From Cercis canadensis (Eukaryota; Streptophyta; Magnoliopsida; Fabales; Fabaceae), in contig QAOA01005000.1 of assembly GCA_003255065.1 (NCBI GenBank), positions 173,442 to 237,441 of the forward strand: a DNA stretch of 64,000 bases, read 5' to 3'. The translations under genes and the position numbers were made by a program. The notes under the pieces were generated by a model. It was not told where the DNA came from, made no database searches, and was given only the letters and a program-made list of their open reading frames with translations. Of the stretch, positions 32,086 through 44,500 are shown one piece after another. How positions within the stretch are numbered: the stretch's first letter is position 1; the number at the start of each line of letters is the position of its first letter.

Positions 32086-33900
32086 CTAACTTAATTCGTT
32101 ATCAGGCTCTTCTTCCATTGTTAAGTAGTATGCTAGGCAATCTTGCCTAGTCATCTTTATAAATGGTATCTCTTTATCATTATCAATCTTAAACATTGAG
32201 GATAGGGTTGCCAACGCATAGGCCAACTGATTATCTTCTCGAGGGATATGGAAAAATGTAATCTCCTCAAATTGTTCAGACAACTCCTTTATGTAGTCAT
32301 GATACGGAATCAATTTTGAGTCTCGAGTCTCCCATTCCTCTTTCAATTGCTTGATCACCAAAGCTGAATCCCCATATACTTCTAAAATCTTTGCTTTTGA
32401 CTCTATTGCTGCTTGTATTCCTATGGTGCATGCTTCGTACTCTGCTACATTATTTGTACAGTCAAAACATAGCCTAGCAGTAAATGGGATAAGCTTTTCT
32501 TCAGGAGACATTAGCACAACACCGATTCCGTGCCCTAATGCATTAGGCTCCTACAAACAACAAAGTCCACCTCTCACCCCTTGATGTTCCTTCATCTTTG
32601 AATAATGTCATTATATCTTCATCAGCAAAATCACATTGCATCGATCCATAGTGTTCTACAGGTTGATTAGCTAAGCAGTCGGCAAGTGCGCTTCCTTTTA
32701 TCACTTTTTGGGTGACAGATGATGCCGTATTCAGATAAAAGAATTTGCTATCACGTGATTCTCCTTGTGAGAGCCTGTTTGTCAAATATTTATTTGATTG
32801 GGTCCATTTTAGAAACTAGTCAAGTTGTATAACACAACATATATTGTAGCAAATGATAAGCGGTCCAGGCCAAAGCACAACAAGTGCATTCTAACAATGA
32901 GTATCTGGCCTCATAATTTGTGAATTTCTTGCTTAAGTAGTAAATGACATGTTCCTTTCTCCCAAATTCATCATGTTGCCCCAGTAAACAACCCATTGAT
33001 TCTTCAAGCACTGTTAGGTACATAATGCGAGTCCTTCCCGGTACTGGCGAGACTAGAACTGGTGGTTCTTGTAAGTATTGTTTAATTTTCTCAAATGTCC
33101 TTTGGCAATCTCCATTCCATTCAGAAGTTTGATTTTCCGCAGCAATTTGAACAGGGGTTCATATGTGGTAGTTAACTAAGATATAAATCTCACAATGTAT
33201 TTTAATCTTCCTAAGAATCCTCAAACTTCTTTCTCCGTACGAGGCGTTGGCATTTCTAAGATTACTTGAACTTTATCAAGGTCTACTTTTATCCATTTTT
33301 GACTAACTACAAATCCTAAGAACTTTCCAGATCTTACACCAAATGTGCATTTGGCTGGATTCAAACGAAGTCGATACTTTCTCAATCGATCAAAGAGCTT
33401 TTATAAGTTAACAATGTGATCTTCTTCGATTTTGGATTTTGCAATCATGTCATTGACATACACCTCTATTTTTTTATGCATCATGTCATGAAACAAAGTC
33501 ACCATAGCCTTTTGATACATTACCCTAGCATTTTTTAACCCAAACGACATTATCTTATAACAAAAGGTACCCTATAGAGTTGTGAAAGTTGTCTTTTCCA
33601 TGTCTTCTGGAGCCATCTTTATTTGATTATAGCCCGAGAAACCATCCATGAAAGAGAAAATAAAATGCCCAACCATGTTATCCACAAGTGTATCAATATG
33701 TGGGAATGGAAAGTCATCTTTAGGGTTAACTCTGTTCAAATCCCGAAAATCAACATACATGCAAACTTTTTCATGTTTTTTCAAAATTGGAACGATGTTA
33801 GTGACCCATTCAGGATATCTTGTCACTGTGAGGAAACTAGCATCAAATTGCTTTGTAACTTCTTCTCTAATCTTTTGAGACATTTTGACTTTCATTCACC
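32086..33900 (-). pseudogene. Tat reverse transcriptase and two RNase H domains (fossil)
   Basis: Reverse transcriptase: GFLTVTRYPEWV-like start, VCMYVDFRDLNRVNPKDDFP, FPHIDTLVDNM, FSFMDGFSGYNQIKMAPEDM, and the active-site text around 33450 (YVDDMIAKS-like). RNase H one: GRKEHVIYYLSKKFTNYEAR and YSLLECTCCALAWTA. Linker: KGSALADCLANQPVE. RNase H two: CTNNVAEYEACTIGIQAAIE, LEVYGDSALVIKQLKEEWET and FFHIPREDNQLAYALATLSS, which has the archaeal-type Asp/Glu arrangement. Together they mark the Tat lineage. Broken. Confidence 0.85.
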
Positions 33901-33982
33901 TCGGCTTTTGTTTGACAAGCACACATTCAGGTTTTAATGGCAGCTTATGGACAACAATATCTATATCAAGCCTAGGTATGTC

Positions 33983-35440
33983 TTAATAAGACCATGCAAA
34001 CACATCAGTGTAATCATGAAAGAGTTTAATCATCTTTTTGCATTCACTCTCCCTTATTGAGGTGTCAATCTTAACTTCTCTTTTTTCATCTTCAGTCCTA
34101 AGATAAATCACTTCTATTGACTCTTCATGAGGTTCAATTTCTCCATCCTCTTGTTCTATTAATCTTAGAAGTTCAAAGGAAGGCTCACAATCTTCTTCTT
34201 TATTATTCTCAACACAATGGATGAGGTGTTCAAAATCATATGGTGGGACAATAACATTATTATCTTCAAGTTTATCACTTTTAGATCTGCAGGGGTCTGA
34301 AATAAATTGAGAATAAGGAATAAACAAAAATAAAAGACTAATTTAATGAAGAAGTGAGATCAGGAGATTAAAAAATAGATAGAATAAAGTATCATATTTT
34401 GATAATTGAAAAATGTATTTATTATATGAAGAAAAACACTGAAACAGAAAAATGAAACCCATTTTACAAATCTCATCTTAAGGCCATAGGCAGAGCAATA
34501 AGACTAGTATCATAAAATTACTCTGAGTGAAACTCTAAGACTTCAAGAAACTCAACAATCTCTCAATTGTTGAGTTGAGCATCATGTTCATTAGGAAATA
34601 CAAAGTTAACTTCTTCATTGGTAGAGCAATCAATTGTTGAAACTTGATCTAGAAATGATATTTGTCTACTTCAAAAGCTCTGGTATAAGTCACATATGTC
34701 TAGTCCCTCAATTATTGTCTCTCTAGTCTCCAGTCGAGCGAACATTTTTTCTTTCTTTTCTTTTATGACTATCTTCCTATCAGCCGTAGTGGGTTCATAT
34801 CCTAACCTAAAGTTTTCATGGTTTTCATAAAACTGTAGAGGCACTTTAATCCCTCAACCCTTCTTTCCTAATCCTTCTTTAGACACATATCCCTCTTTTA
34901 GCATGACCTTAGTCATCATCATAGAAGCATTTGATGGTTGAGGCTTTGGCATCTGAGGCCCTTCACAAGTGTAAGTGGCATTGGCAACTTCGAAGGTTTG
35001 GAATGTTGTTTCAAGAGCTTATTCAACAGCTTCAACGTAAGGAGTTGATGAGGGTTTTGATACAAGCAAGTCCTTTTATTTTCTACTATGAACTTCACTC
35101 TTTGGTGCAAGGTAGAAGGCATAACGCCCGCAAAATGAATCCAAGGTCGTTCCAGTAAACAACTATAAGCGGGAGCAATATCCATCACTTGGAATAATAT
35201 GCTAAACACATTGGGGCCAATCTGAATCAGAATCTTAATTTCCCCAATGACCTCTCTTCTTGTCCCATTGAATGCTTTCACTATCATAGTGCTAGCCTTC
35301 ATATATGACCCGTCAACAAGTAATTTAGATAATGTTAATTTTGGCATTACATTCAGAGATGAACAATTATTGACAAGTACCCTTGCTATTATATGGTCTT
35401 TGCATTTCACAAAAATATGGAGTGCCTTGTTATGCCCCAT
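33983..35440 (-). pseudogene. Tat protease and linker (fossil)
   Basis: The protease region (35440-34919) reads LHIFVKCKDHIIARVLVNNC then SSLNVMPKLTLSKL, the place of the usual VLIDNGSSLNV motif, with LERPWIHFAGVMPSTLHQRV further on. The linker (34327-33983) reads IEPHEESIEVIYLRTEDEKR, then IRESECKKMIKLFHDYTDVF and AWSY, which leads into reverse transcriptase. 34330-34910 lies between and shows only weak coding traces. Confidence 0.75.
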
Positions 35441-36199
35441 TCTTTCAGCAGGTATCTCATCATCAGTGTAGGTGATATAATTGTCAACAATAATATTGCC
35501 AACAATGCCACCTAGTTTGTCAACTGTGATGTCATGAGAAACATGAGCCTAGTTCAATACCTTCATTAATACCTATTGATGAAGTTCAAAGTTTAGAAAT
35601 AGGGAAAACAATGATATTCAAGCAAGAGTTCGATTCAATTGTTCAATCACTTTAAATTCACCCTGCTAAATAATTTTCAGAAATTTATAGGCCTCTGCTT
35701 TAGATATATTTTTCTTTTGCTATTCACTTTTTACCCCTATGTGTCCTTCCATTTTTCCTTCATGTTGCTTATCTCCTTTTGCCAAATCTTCTACTTTCTT
35801 TTTTCCCTTTACATTGTTTTTCTATCTCTTCTAATCTTCGTTCTTCTAACTTTTTAGGGGTGTAACAACGACCGCTTCGAGTCATCCTAATAACTTCGGA
35901 TATGTTTGTGATGGCCGAATATAGCTTAAAGCTAGATGAAGCTTCAAATTGGTCCACAGAGCAATTGCCTTCAAGAATTTGAGAGTCATACTTCCATGGT
36001 ACGACTTTAGTGTCCTTGTAAGGGAAAGGTCTTGACACTTGAATTGGAGAGGCTTTGGCTTGTAAGAATGTTCTGGAGTAGCTTTTGGGCCAATATTCTT
36101 AGTGTAATGAAGCACTAATGGCTTTGGGGTAGTGATAGATAACACATCAATTGGTAGGGTATATACAGAGGCTTGAGTACCTATGAATACCTTATCTTC

Positions 36200-38230
36200 T
36201 AGGCTTGGCGAAAGTATCAGTTTCTTGATCATATCTGCCCAATGATCCTCAGGTTCACAATTTATTTGGACTACTTGCTTGTCCATTAATTTTTGAAGGG
36301 TATCTTTAAAATCAACACAATTTTAATAAAATGCCTAATTGCTTTTCCATGGAATTTACACATGTTCCCTCTATTATATCCTCTGCAATGCCAATATGAT
36401 TGGGTTTGCAGCAAGTCAGCCTTTGATAATGTCTCAAAAATAGCATCCATTGATATTTGAATCTCATTTACTTTCTTTTTGATGCGATGTTTTGTAACTT
36501 CTTTGATAGCATTTACCCTTGGGTTTTCATGATTAGGCTAAGAATTTTGATGTATATTAGGCTATTTAGCATTTATCAAAGATTGAACTTTATTTTTCAA
36601 AGCTATGCATTTTTCTGTAGAATGACCAATAGCTCCTCCATAGTAATCACATTGTTCATTTGGATCATATCCTTTTGGGTATGAGGGCCCTTGTAGAGTC
36701 CATAAGCATTGAGTTACTAGGTTATTTTGGATGAGGTGAGGTAACAATTTAGTATATGTCATAGGGATGGAGTCATATTGATTTGGCTTTCTTTCTTGGG
36801 CATTTTGAGTCATCTTTTAATTGGCATTTAGGTTTTGAGGTGAAATTTGGCTCATTGGTTGTGGCATCACTTGGGGTATTTGGTGTTGATAAGGAGGAGG
36901 TGCACGATAGGGTAATGGTGCTGGCTAAGGATGATGATGCGGGACTTGAGATGTGTTTGCTATATGGGGATAGTGTATGAATTGTGTTTGAAATTGTTGA
37001 GGAAGTGTGAGTGAGTAATTAGGTCTTCTATATGCAAGTCCCTTCCTACATCCTTCATCGTATGTTGTAGCATGCCCTTCACCTTCCTTCTTTTTTACCA
37101 TTAGAGGTTTTTTCATATTGGTAGCTCATATAGAATTAGGGTTTTTAGTTATTTTGCCGCTTGTAACTCCATTTTCGATCCTCTCTCCAGTAGCAACAAC
37201 ATCAAATAAGTTGTTAGAAGCACTCCCTATCATTCGATCGAAGAAAGGAGACTGAAGAGTGTTAATGAACATAGCCATAATCTCTTTATCAAACAATAAG
37301 GGATCTACTTGAGCAGCAGTTTCTCGCCATCTCTAAGTGTATTCTTTGAACGTTTCAGCTGCCTCCTTTTTCATATTTTGCAGTTGCATTATATCCGAAA
37401 CCATGTCAATATTATACTTATATTGTCTTAGAAAAACATCTTCCATGTCTTTCTAACATCGCACTCGAACTCGATCTAGATGTGTATACCATAATGAAGT
37501 TGCCCCAGTTAAACTGTCTTGGAAGAAGTGGATGAGCAACTTATCATCATGGGTACAATATGCCATTTTCTGACAGTACATGGCTAAATGGCTTTTTGGG
37601 CATGTGGTTCCATTGTACTTATTGAAATCAGACATTTTAAATTTAAGAGGGATGACAACATCTGGGACAAGGCAAAGTTTGGTTGCATCCACAACACCAT
37701 AAGCGTTAGTCCCTTCTACGGCTCGCAATCACTCTTCCAGTACTTCAAGCTTTCCCTTAGATATTGATTCTACTTTCAGTTCATCTGGATTAGAGATATT
37801 AATCGGGTTCATTGGACCTTCACCAGGGGGTCTTGGTAAACAAGCTTGTGTTGTTGAATATAGGTACGAATACCCAATTGGTTGCATGTATATAGTGGTA
37901 GAGATAGGGGGAGGATTTGCTTGCATGGGTGGCACATCATGAGGGTTTAACATCTGTGACTGTGATGAATTCTGTCCTTGAACGGGATTAAATCCAAATG
38001 AAAAAGCATGAGGATTGATGATTTGTTGTTGCACAAGGTCATGAAAATGACTGAAACCCAGTGGGTAAGAAGGAGTATTTTGTTCTTGCTCTGGGTTATT
38101 TATTGAATGATTCTCTTCTGGTTGTTTTCTGCAATCGAAAGGTGTAAGAATGCTCAAGATTTGGGTTAATTTGTCCTTTAGCTCATTGATGTATTTATGC
38201 ATTTCTTCTTAAACTTGAATTCGCTCTTGT
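36200..38230 (-). pseudogene. Tat gag and zinc knuckle (fossil)
   Basis: The start near 38240 (YINELKDKLTQILSILTPF) forms a coiled segment, followed by a Pro/Gln-rich stretch and the capsid-like region LCLVPDVVIPLKFKMSDFNK, TCPKSHLAMYCQKMA, FFQDSLTGATSLWYTHLD (37728-37453), continuing in other frames to 37180. A knuckle-type motif CDYYGGAIGHSTEKCIALKN is at about 36660. The stretch 36286-35769 continues Gag-like text (DKQVVQINCEPEDHWADMI). Broken. Confidence 0.8.
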
Positions 38231-38639
38231 TCATCCATGACCTTTGATTATGACTGAGTCCTATAATGAGGTCTTGGAAGGAAAAGTTATTTTTTGTGCT
38301 CAATGTTATTATACCTTTACCAATTAAATTTAAGTGATTAATGAATATAAAATATGCAAAGCAAAAGTTTTAATATGAGGCATTTATGCATCAAAAGCTA
38401 AATATGACTCAAATATGCAAGAAGCATTGCCAAAAAATCCATTCCATTCTAAATCATTTGAGTTACAAAACGTGTTACTCCTAGAGCCAGTATTCGTCTT
38501 TTATCTCTCGATAGAATTTACTGATGTATTCGAGTTCTTAATATCGAGTAGGAATCTTTATGCCTCACTTGGCGGCATTTGCGCTTCAATCTCATGTGCT
38601 TGGTTTGCCCTATCTTGAACCCTTTCAGTGATCACCCTA

Positions 38640-39612
38640 ACTTCTTGAAGGAGATCAGCAGCTTGTTGATCAACCAATCAATTTCTATCCTCCCAATGCA
38701 AACTTGTGTGATGCCAATGTTGTAGCTTTCCTTCTAAAACAACGTTTTCTTGCCTCAATAAATTAGAAGTTGCACGACTACTCTCCAATTACGAGCTTAG
38801 AGTTCGTATGTTGTTGAGTAAAGTTAAGATTTCTAAATTTATCCAATTGAGCATCTATCAACGCAACTCTTCTTTCTATGGCTATGTATTTCTCTTTTAG
38901 TCTTTCTATCTCAGTGTCCTTTTGCTTAGCATTCTTCTCTGATTCATGCACCGTTCTTTCAATCTTAGCCATTATATTATCCCACATTTTCCTCTCCACC
39001 GTTATCTTTCTCTTTTCTGATACAAGTAAGGCTTCCCTCTTTTGAAATTTTCGGCATGTCATTTCATATCTTGCTTCAACCTCAGCTTATAATCAACAAG
39101 CTCGTCAAACATATGCCTTGAAGGTTGAGGGCCTTGTACACTCGAAGCCACGAAGCCTTTTCCCTTATTTGCTTGCCAAAACGGATAACCCGAGGTAGTT
39201 AAATTGTTGCATGGACCATGATTCATGTGTCGCGCATCTTTCCATGCCTTAATTTTTGCCTTGACCTTTTGAATCGATCCCTCGTCTCCATAAGCCACAT
39301 CAAGATTTGAAATCCCATGAGTCATTAGAATGAATTACACTGAGCCCAATTGTCTTCTAATCATAGCAGGTGCGTAACTAATTACTCCCCACAAACCAAT
39401 AATTAAAACCCACAGCTTGTCTCCACATCTATAAATGGTTGAGACATGCGACATCCATAGGGCTCTCCAGACCACATTGCTCATATGATGGAAATATTGA
39501 ATCCATCCGCTCCTTTTAGGTGTCACGAGTGGCCATTGGGCAATGCAATATTGTTTGAGGGAATTCTTATCCTTGCAGCAATAATTCATATATTCAATTT
39601 TAAGATATTCAA
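38640..39612 (-). pseudogene. Tat upstream accessory ORF, C-terminal part (fossil)
   Basis: Read from 39589: NYCCKDKNSLKQYCIAQWPL, CGDKLWVLIIGLWGVISYAP, then HGISNLDVAYGDEGSIQKVK, YPFWQANKGKGFVASSVQGP, and a charged coiled coil (ERTVHESEKNAKQKDTEIER). This is the tail of the plant mobile-domain-like (DUF7745-type) ORF found before gag in Tat relatives; the plus copy has the same text at 43030-45700. Its role is not known to me. It contains the unoccupied site for the hAT-like insertion (39533-39540). Confidence 0.65.
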
Positions 39613-40012
39613 TTACGAACTCTACCTAATATTCTTGAGGCATCCTTTAGATTTTACCAGAAATGCTGGTGAGGCCTAACGAAACGTTAATTTATTTTGA
39701 AATATAATGTTATGACTGATTTAATTTATTAAAAAGATAATAAGTGAGTAAATGGGTAACCATTCTAAGAATAGGTGTTGTAGGGTGCTAGTACCTTCCC
39801 TACACGTAATCAACCCCCGAATCTGAACTCTGAAAATGCAAACATTTTCTTTCACTTTTTGAGGTATCCAATGGAACCATTCCATTTGTTTAAAAATGGA
39901 ATAAAATGATTGGTGGCCACTCCATTCTCTTTCTTGCATATCATACACCCTATCTTTTATTCTTCTCGTGGGGGTTTCGCCGCTCCGCATCTTACTCCAA
40001 AAGGGACGTTGC
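39613..40012 (+). repeat. 5' LTR of the Tat plus copy (partial)
   Basis: Matches 51355-51745 closely from AACTCTACCTAAT to the end near GACGTTGCGA. The upstream part of the LTR is not present; left of about 39612 the sequence changes to the reversed coding region of the minus copy. Confidence 0.8.
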
Positions 40013-40019
40013 GATAGCT

Positions 40020-40038
40020 TGGCAACTCCACTGGGGAC
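40020..40038 (+). promoter_or_regulatory. Primer-binding site of the Tat plus copy
   Basis: TGGCAACTCCACTGGGGAC lies a few bases after the LTR. In Tat/Ogre relatives this position pairs with a host tRNA 3' end to prime reverse transcription. I have not verified which tRNA; tRNA-Arg is the one I recall for this branch. Confidence 0.65.
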
Positions 40039-40739
40039 AATAGAAGGTTAAGCCATTGCTTTTAATCTCTTGTTGTCACATTTGAATTATGTTTGGTCCT
40101 CTTTATTTATTAACTATTTCTTGTTTCTATTTGTTTCATCTTTTTGTACAATAAGTGATTGTGCTTGTGAGTTATAAATGAGTTTGGTTTGTAAGTTCCC
40201 TCTCACACACTACATAAAACACTTTTACACACACAAGCCTTTTATGTGGGCTAATTACCTTGTAAGATTAGATAGAGGGCAAAGTAGTGATCCTTTGAGA
40301 GACATTTGGTCTCAATACAGGCACGCGAAGCACCCTTACTCAAATTGAACCATTTCCGCTTGAAGCCTATCATGTGCGAGGATTGGGGGCCTTACTAGCC
40401 AAAGTGTTGGCAATAGTATGGACAATTTGAGGACCTTTAAATATGAGTCATAGAACTTAAACTCCCCACGTACTTAAAAGATCCCTAAAGCCACCATGTT
40501 ATAGAACCATTCCTTTAAGACAGGTTGCTTAGATAGGAATATTCCTTTGATACAACACATGAGGGAGCTCTTTCTACCTTCTACCTTTTAATTTATTACA
40601 CATATTTATTTGACTGTTGCTTTATTATTATTCTATTTTCTTACATGTTCATCTCTAACTTTAATTATTTATTTTGTTATTTTGCATTTGCATTTGTGAC
40701 TTAAATATGCACAACCATTGCCAAAAGCTTACATATCTA
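40039..40739 (+). other. Non-coding leader of the Tat plus copy
   Basis: AT-rich leader between primer site and accessory ORF with no open frame of note. It contains a CACACAC-rich stretch near 40205. Nothing else is recognised. Confidence 0.5.
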
Positions 40740-41035
40740 AATCAATTTAGAAATATGGAAAGTCGTGGAGTTTAGAGCCAGTATGAGGCTACTTATGAAC
40801 CACAGAGTAAAGTGATACAAGATTCAGAAAAGACCCAAGCCGAAGAAGGGGATTGCCTCCAACAAGGAATTGAAAACCAATTGCCTCTAGTAGGAAAGGT
40901 TAACTTTGAGCAAAACAATTTGAAGCCTTGGGTGCATATATGGTTTGATATAAAGAGAAAAGAAGAATTTGAGGTGAAGTATGGGCACATAGCTTACTTA
41001 TTGTTCGTTCTAGTTGATACCCCTCATGTTGAAGG

Positions 41036-42464
41036 TGATGAACACACTTTTTATACAATAGTTATTCCTCATACTTAGTCTTTTAAACCTCTTTTGGGCT
41101 GAATTGCATAGACTTAGACCTCATTTCATGACTTAGGATCCATTTATGCTTAATTGCAATTTCCAGCAATACTGGGCATTATATGCTGTCTCTGTGTTTC
41201 AGGCATATCTTGAGTTCTGGATGTCCAAAAATTCCGAGTCATACCTTGTTGGAAAGCTGAGAGAATTGTCTACAACTTTCTTTCAGGGCTCCAAAGCTAA
41301 TTCGGACGTTCAGAAGGTCATATGCAGCCTGGAAGCCAGAGAAGACATGCTGTCGCAGGATCCTGACCTACATGCAGTATTTGGGTCATAACTTGAGTTG
41401 TAGATGTCATATTGACCTGAAACTGGTACCATTGGAAAGCTAACAGACAGAGCTTCAATTGATATGAAGACCGGTTCACCATATTTTATGTGGAAGATGG
41501 TCTTATTTGCTGTGCAAGTTAGCTGACGGTTCCAGACACCTTCTGCCACTTAAATGGGCCTAACTTCCTCATGACAAGTCCAAATGGGCCCAAACCAAAG
41601 CCCAATTGAAGCTAAGGCCCATGGGAACAAGTGTGCCCTAAGGGCAATTTAGGTGTGCATGTAAAATTGGAGGTCTATATCAGAAGAAGGAGGCAGCCGA
41701 AATTCATAACCACCTCATTAGATATTTTAGACAGATTTTTGTGCTTTCCTTAGTTCTTAAGTTTTCTTTAGATATTTTGTAAGAACTTCAGCTCCTCTTG
41801 TTCATGGAGGGCTAATCCAACATATCAATCCAGGTTTTGCTATTCTGATTATTGGTTTTGAGATTATGAGTTGTTGTTCTTCATTTTAGTTGTTAATCAA
41901 AGTTCTTTCAATCCTTTGAAATATTCTGTTTGAATTGCTTAATTCGAATTTGGATCTTCATGTGTGATTGCTTAATTGCATGTGATAAAAGAGGATTGTA
42001 TGGTTGATTAATGTTTCTGAGCTTTTGGATGGATTAATCACCTTGGCTGGATCATGGACTTAGGTAAAACTAGACTTGAATGTTTGCTTAATTCATTTAG
42101 TCTTAGTTGAATCCGAATTCTGGTTGCTTAACCAGTGGAAATCCATAGAACATTGAGAGGCGTCTTGATATGTTTTAAAGGCCAAGAACATGGTTAATAA
42201 TTGAATGGATCATTAGAAATCAAGGATGAACTTAAATCAGAATTAGTAAAGACTTGGATTGGTTGCTTTCTCTTAAACTTCACCACTGATAATTAATTTT
42301 CGTTAATCACATAAACCACCAAAACCCCCCTATTTACATGCTTCTTAATATGATTCACTAAATAGAACAATCCTTAGGTTCGACTTAGGGCTGTCCTATG
42401 CTGCAAAAAGCTAGGTAACCGACCTAAAACATTAAGTAATTTGAGGAGCCTCGGCAGCTCATCA
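41036..42464 (+). mobile_element. Solo Ty3/gypsy LTR with GAAGG target duplication
   Basis: Starts TGATGAACACACTTTTTATA and ends GCAGCTCATCA, 1,429 bp, flanked by GAAGG at 41031-41035 and 42465-42469. Same family as 24343-25976, with which it aligns along its length. It lies in the accessory ORF of the Tat plus copy. Confidence 0.9.
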
Positions 42465-43562
42465 GAAGGCCATGTTGAGTTTTTGGGACCCTGCCTATCG
42501 TACCTTCACACTTCAACAGTTTGATATAGTCCCAACTATTGAAGAATATGGAGAGTTGCTCAACATTGAGACTGAATCTCAAAGCAAAGTCTACTTTCAT
42601 AATCTAAAAACGGCCCCCAAGAAGAAGCTTTCCAAGCTCACGGGGTATTTAAGCAAATGAGTTAGAAAGGCATATGAGAGAGAAAGGATGAAACTTACCT
42701 ACTGATTATTTATTAAAGATGGTACAAGAACAAATTGACAATGATCGAGGGTTAGCTTTATTTGTACTTGCCATCTATGGATTAGTGATATTCCCGAGGG
42801 TGAAAGGACATATTGAAGGCCATGTAATTAAGCTGGTGGAACAACTTGATCAAAAAGCCAATCATGTCTCGTCGATCTTAGTCAAGACCATCAAATCCTT
42901 GAATTACTGTAGAACTAACAAAAGGGGTCGATTCTGCGGATGTGCCTAGTTGTTGACTGTATGGATGATTAGCCACCTTCCTCACCTCAGTTGCTTTAAA
43001 TATCCCAAAATTGAATATATGAATTATTGCTGCAAGGATAAGAATCCCCTCAGACAATATTGCATTGCTCATTGGTAGGGGTGTTCACTAGGCGGTTCAA
43101 ATCGCACAACCTGCCAACCCGACATGAACCGCAACTGACGGGCGGTTCAACCCACACAAAATGTTGCGGTTCGATTTCTAAAATCCAAACCCGCAGTATT
43201 GTGGTTTGACCTAAGGTTTTAATTTTCCAAACTGCATTTGGCCCGAACCGACCCGCATATATGTAAACAAATTTTAATTTCCATATAGTACGACGTTGTT
43301 TGAGGAAGTGTCGTAACTTGAACTTCTGAAGGGGCTTCAAGCCTTTAAGTTTGAGACATTCATCTCATTCTCCTCTCCTCAGTCCTTACCTCTCTGTGAC
43401 TCTCTGGAGCTCAACCTCTCTCTCACCATCTCTCAGACCTTCTCTGCTATCTCTATCTCCCTCGCTTCTCTCACCTTTTACTTTTGTAGTGTGTTCCTCT
43501 TTCGCTGCTCAAATCTTCAGTTACTATCTAAGTGTTCCTCAGTCCTCACTTCCTCTCTCGAT

Positions 43563-44049
43563 GCCTACCGATTAGTCTTCTACGTGACCCCAATCGATGC
43601 TATGGAAAAGTACTCGTTGAACCCATCCAAGAACAAGTTTCGATTGGGTGGTTTGGTACTCGAAGGCAGCATGGTCCAACAGGCTTCGTTCACAGAAATG
43701 GAATTCGTGATCACCGATATTTTAGTTCGGTAGCAAGGCTCGTTAACGGATTTGTTTAAGGAGGGCCACTTGGTGGTGGTGGAAGGGTTTGTAAAGCCGT
43801 TTATGGAGGAAATAAAAAAAAAAAAAAAAGNAAAAAAAAAAAAAAAAAAAAAGATATCAACAAAAAGTGTCAAGGAAGGCTAGGAGTGGAGAATGTTACT
43901 TTGCAGCTACTAAGGTTCTTACAAAGCACGACGACAAGTATATGCCCAAAGAATTTGCTACGGCTATGGAGAAGAACAAGACTAAGGAATTCGAATCACA
44001 AGTAAAGCCATCTTCATCTCTGTTTGCTTATATACTAATAACTCATTCA
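43563..44049 (+). pseudogene. Mitochondrial heme chaperone CcmE fragment
   Basis: CcmE carries heme to apocytochrome c on the mitochondrial inner membrane. The reading gives LVFYVTPIDAMEKYSLNPSK, NKFRLGGLVLEGSMVQQ, MEFVITDILVR, then, past a TAG where Tyr is expected, QGSLTDLFKEGHLVVVEGFV, KPFMEE. After a poly-A stretch with one N (43812-43852) comes KARSGECYFAATKVLTKHDD, KYMPKEFATAMEKNK. The heme-binding HDDKY motif is kept. The N-terminal targeting and membrane segment is replaced by CT-rich leader-like sequence (43345-43560), and the poly-A disrupts the middle. I see no introns in this piece. It is a fragment, not a working copy. Confidence 0.8.
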
Positions 44050-44110
44050 TGAGTCATGTATTTAATTTTAAGGGCTTCCATTGACGTGCTTTAAATTAAA
44101 ACATAGTTAG

Positions 44111-44500
44111 AGAAGCAACGGCGCACTGATCAAGAATTGAGAAAAAGGTGTTGAAGCTGGAATTCTGTCTGCAGGAAGCTTGTTCTCAGACACGAAAGCT
44201 CCAAAGGGTAAAGCTCTAGTTTTTCTTTTTCCACCCTCATTTGCATTGAATTATGAAAAATGATTTTATTTCTTCTACTACGTTCTGGATCCATATTCTT
44301 GATTTTTTATGGGTTTTATGATAGATGGGAGAGTAAAAGGACAAAGCTATAAAGAATTGAGGGAGCAATTGGTAGCCAAACAACATAGTGTAGTTGTGGA
44401 TACAGAAAAGCAAAATCAAAATTTTTAGGAAAGCTCTGGATTCAAAATAATAGTCTTCTCCATGTCTATGCTGATCTTGGTGGTATTTTTAAAGCGGTGA
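44111..44500 (+). pseudogene. NEAP-like coiled-coil nuclear envelope protein fragment
   Basis: Exon-like 44111-44208 reads EKQRRTDQELRK and, after a one-base loss, VLKLEFCLQEACSQTRKLQR. A GT...AG intron (44209-44323, ending TGATAG) follows. The next exon reads MGE, then KDKAIK and LREQLVAKQ, and further on, in shifted frames, the tail SMSMLILVVFLKR and a stop near 44498. This matches the end of plant nuclear envelope-associated proteins as I remember them: a coiled coil followed by a C-terminal membrane anchor. The kept intron shows copying at DNA level. The name is from memory of the family text; moderate certainty. Confidence 0.6.

Larger units (their letters stand above)
31064..39612 (-). 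mobile_element. Tat-type Ty3/gypsy element, minus copy
   Basis: Read from 39612 down: upstream accessory ORF end and coiled coil (39589-38640), gag (38230-37180), zinc knuckle (about 36660), protease region (35440-34919), linker (34327-33983), reverse transcriptase (33900-33140), RNase H (33023-32820), a second, archaeal-type RNase H (32517-32086), then LTR (about 32085-31064). The two RNase H domains are the hallmark of the Tat/Ogre branch. No integrase was recognised, and the 5' LTR and first part of the accessory ORF are not in this copy. Broken with many breaks. Confidence 0.8.
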
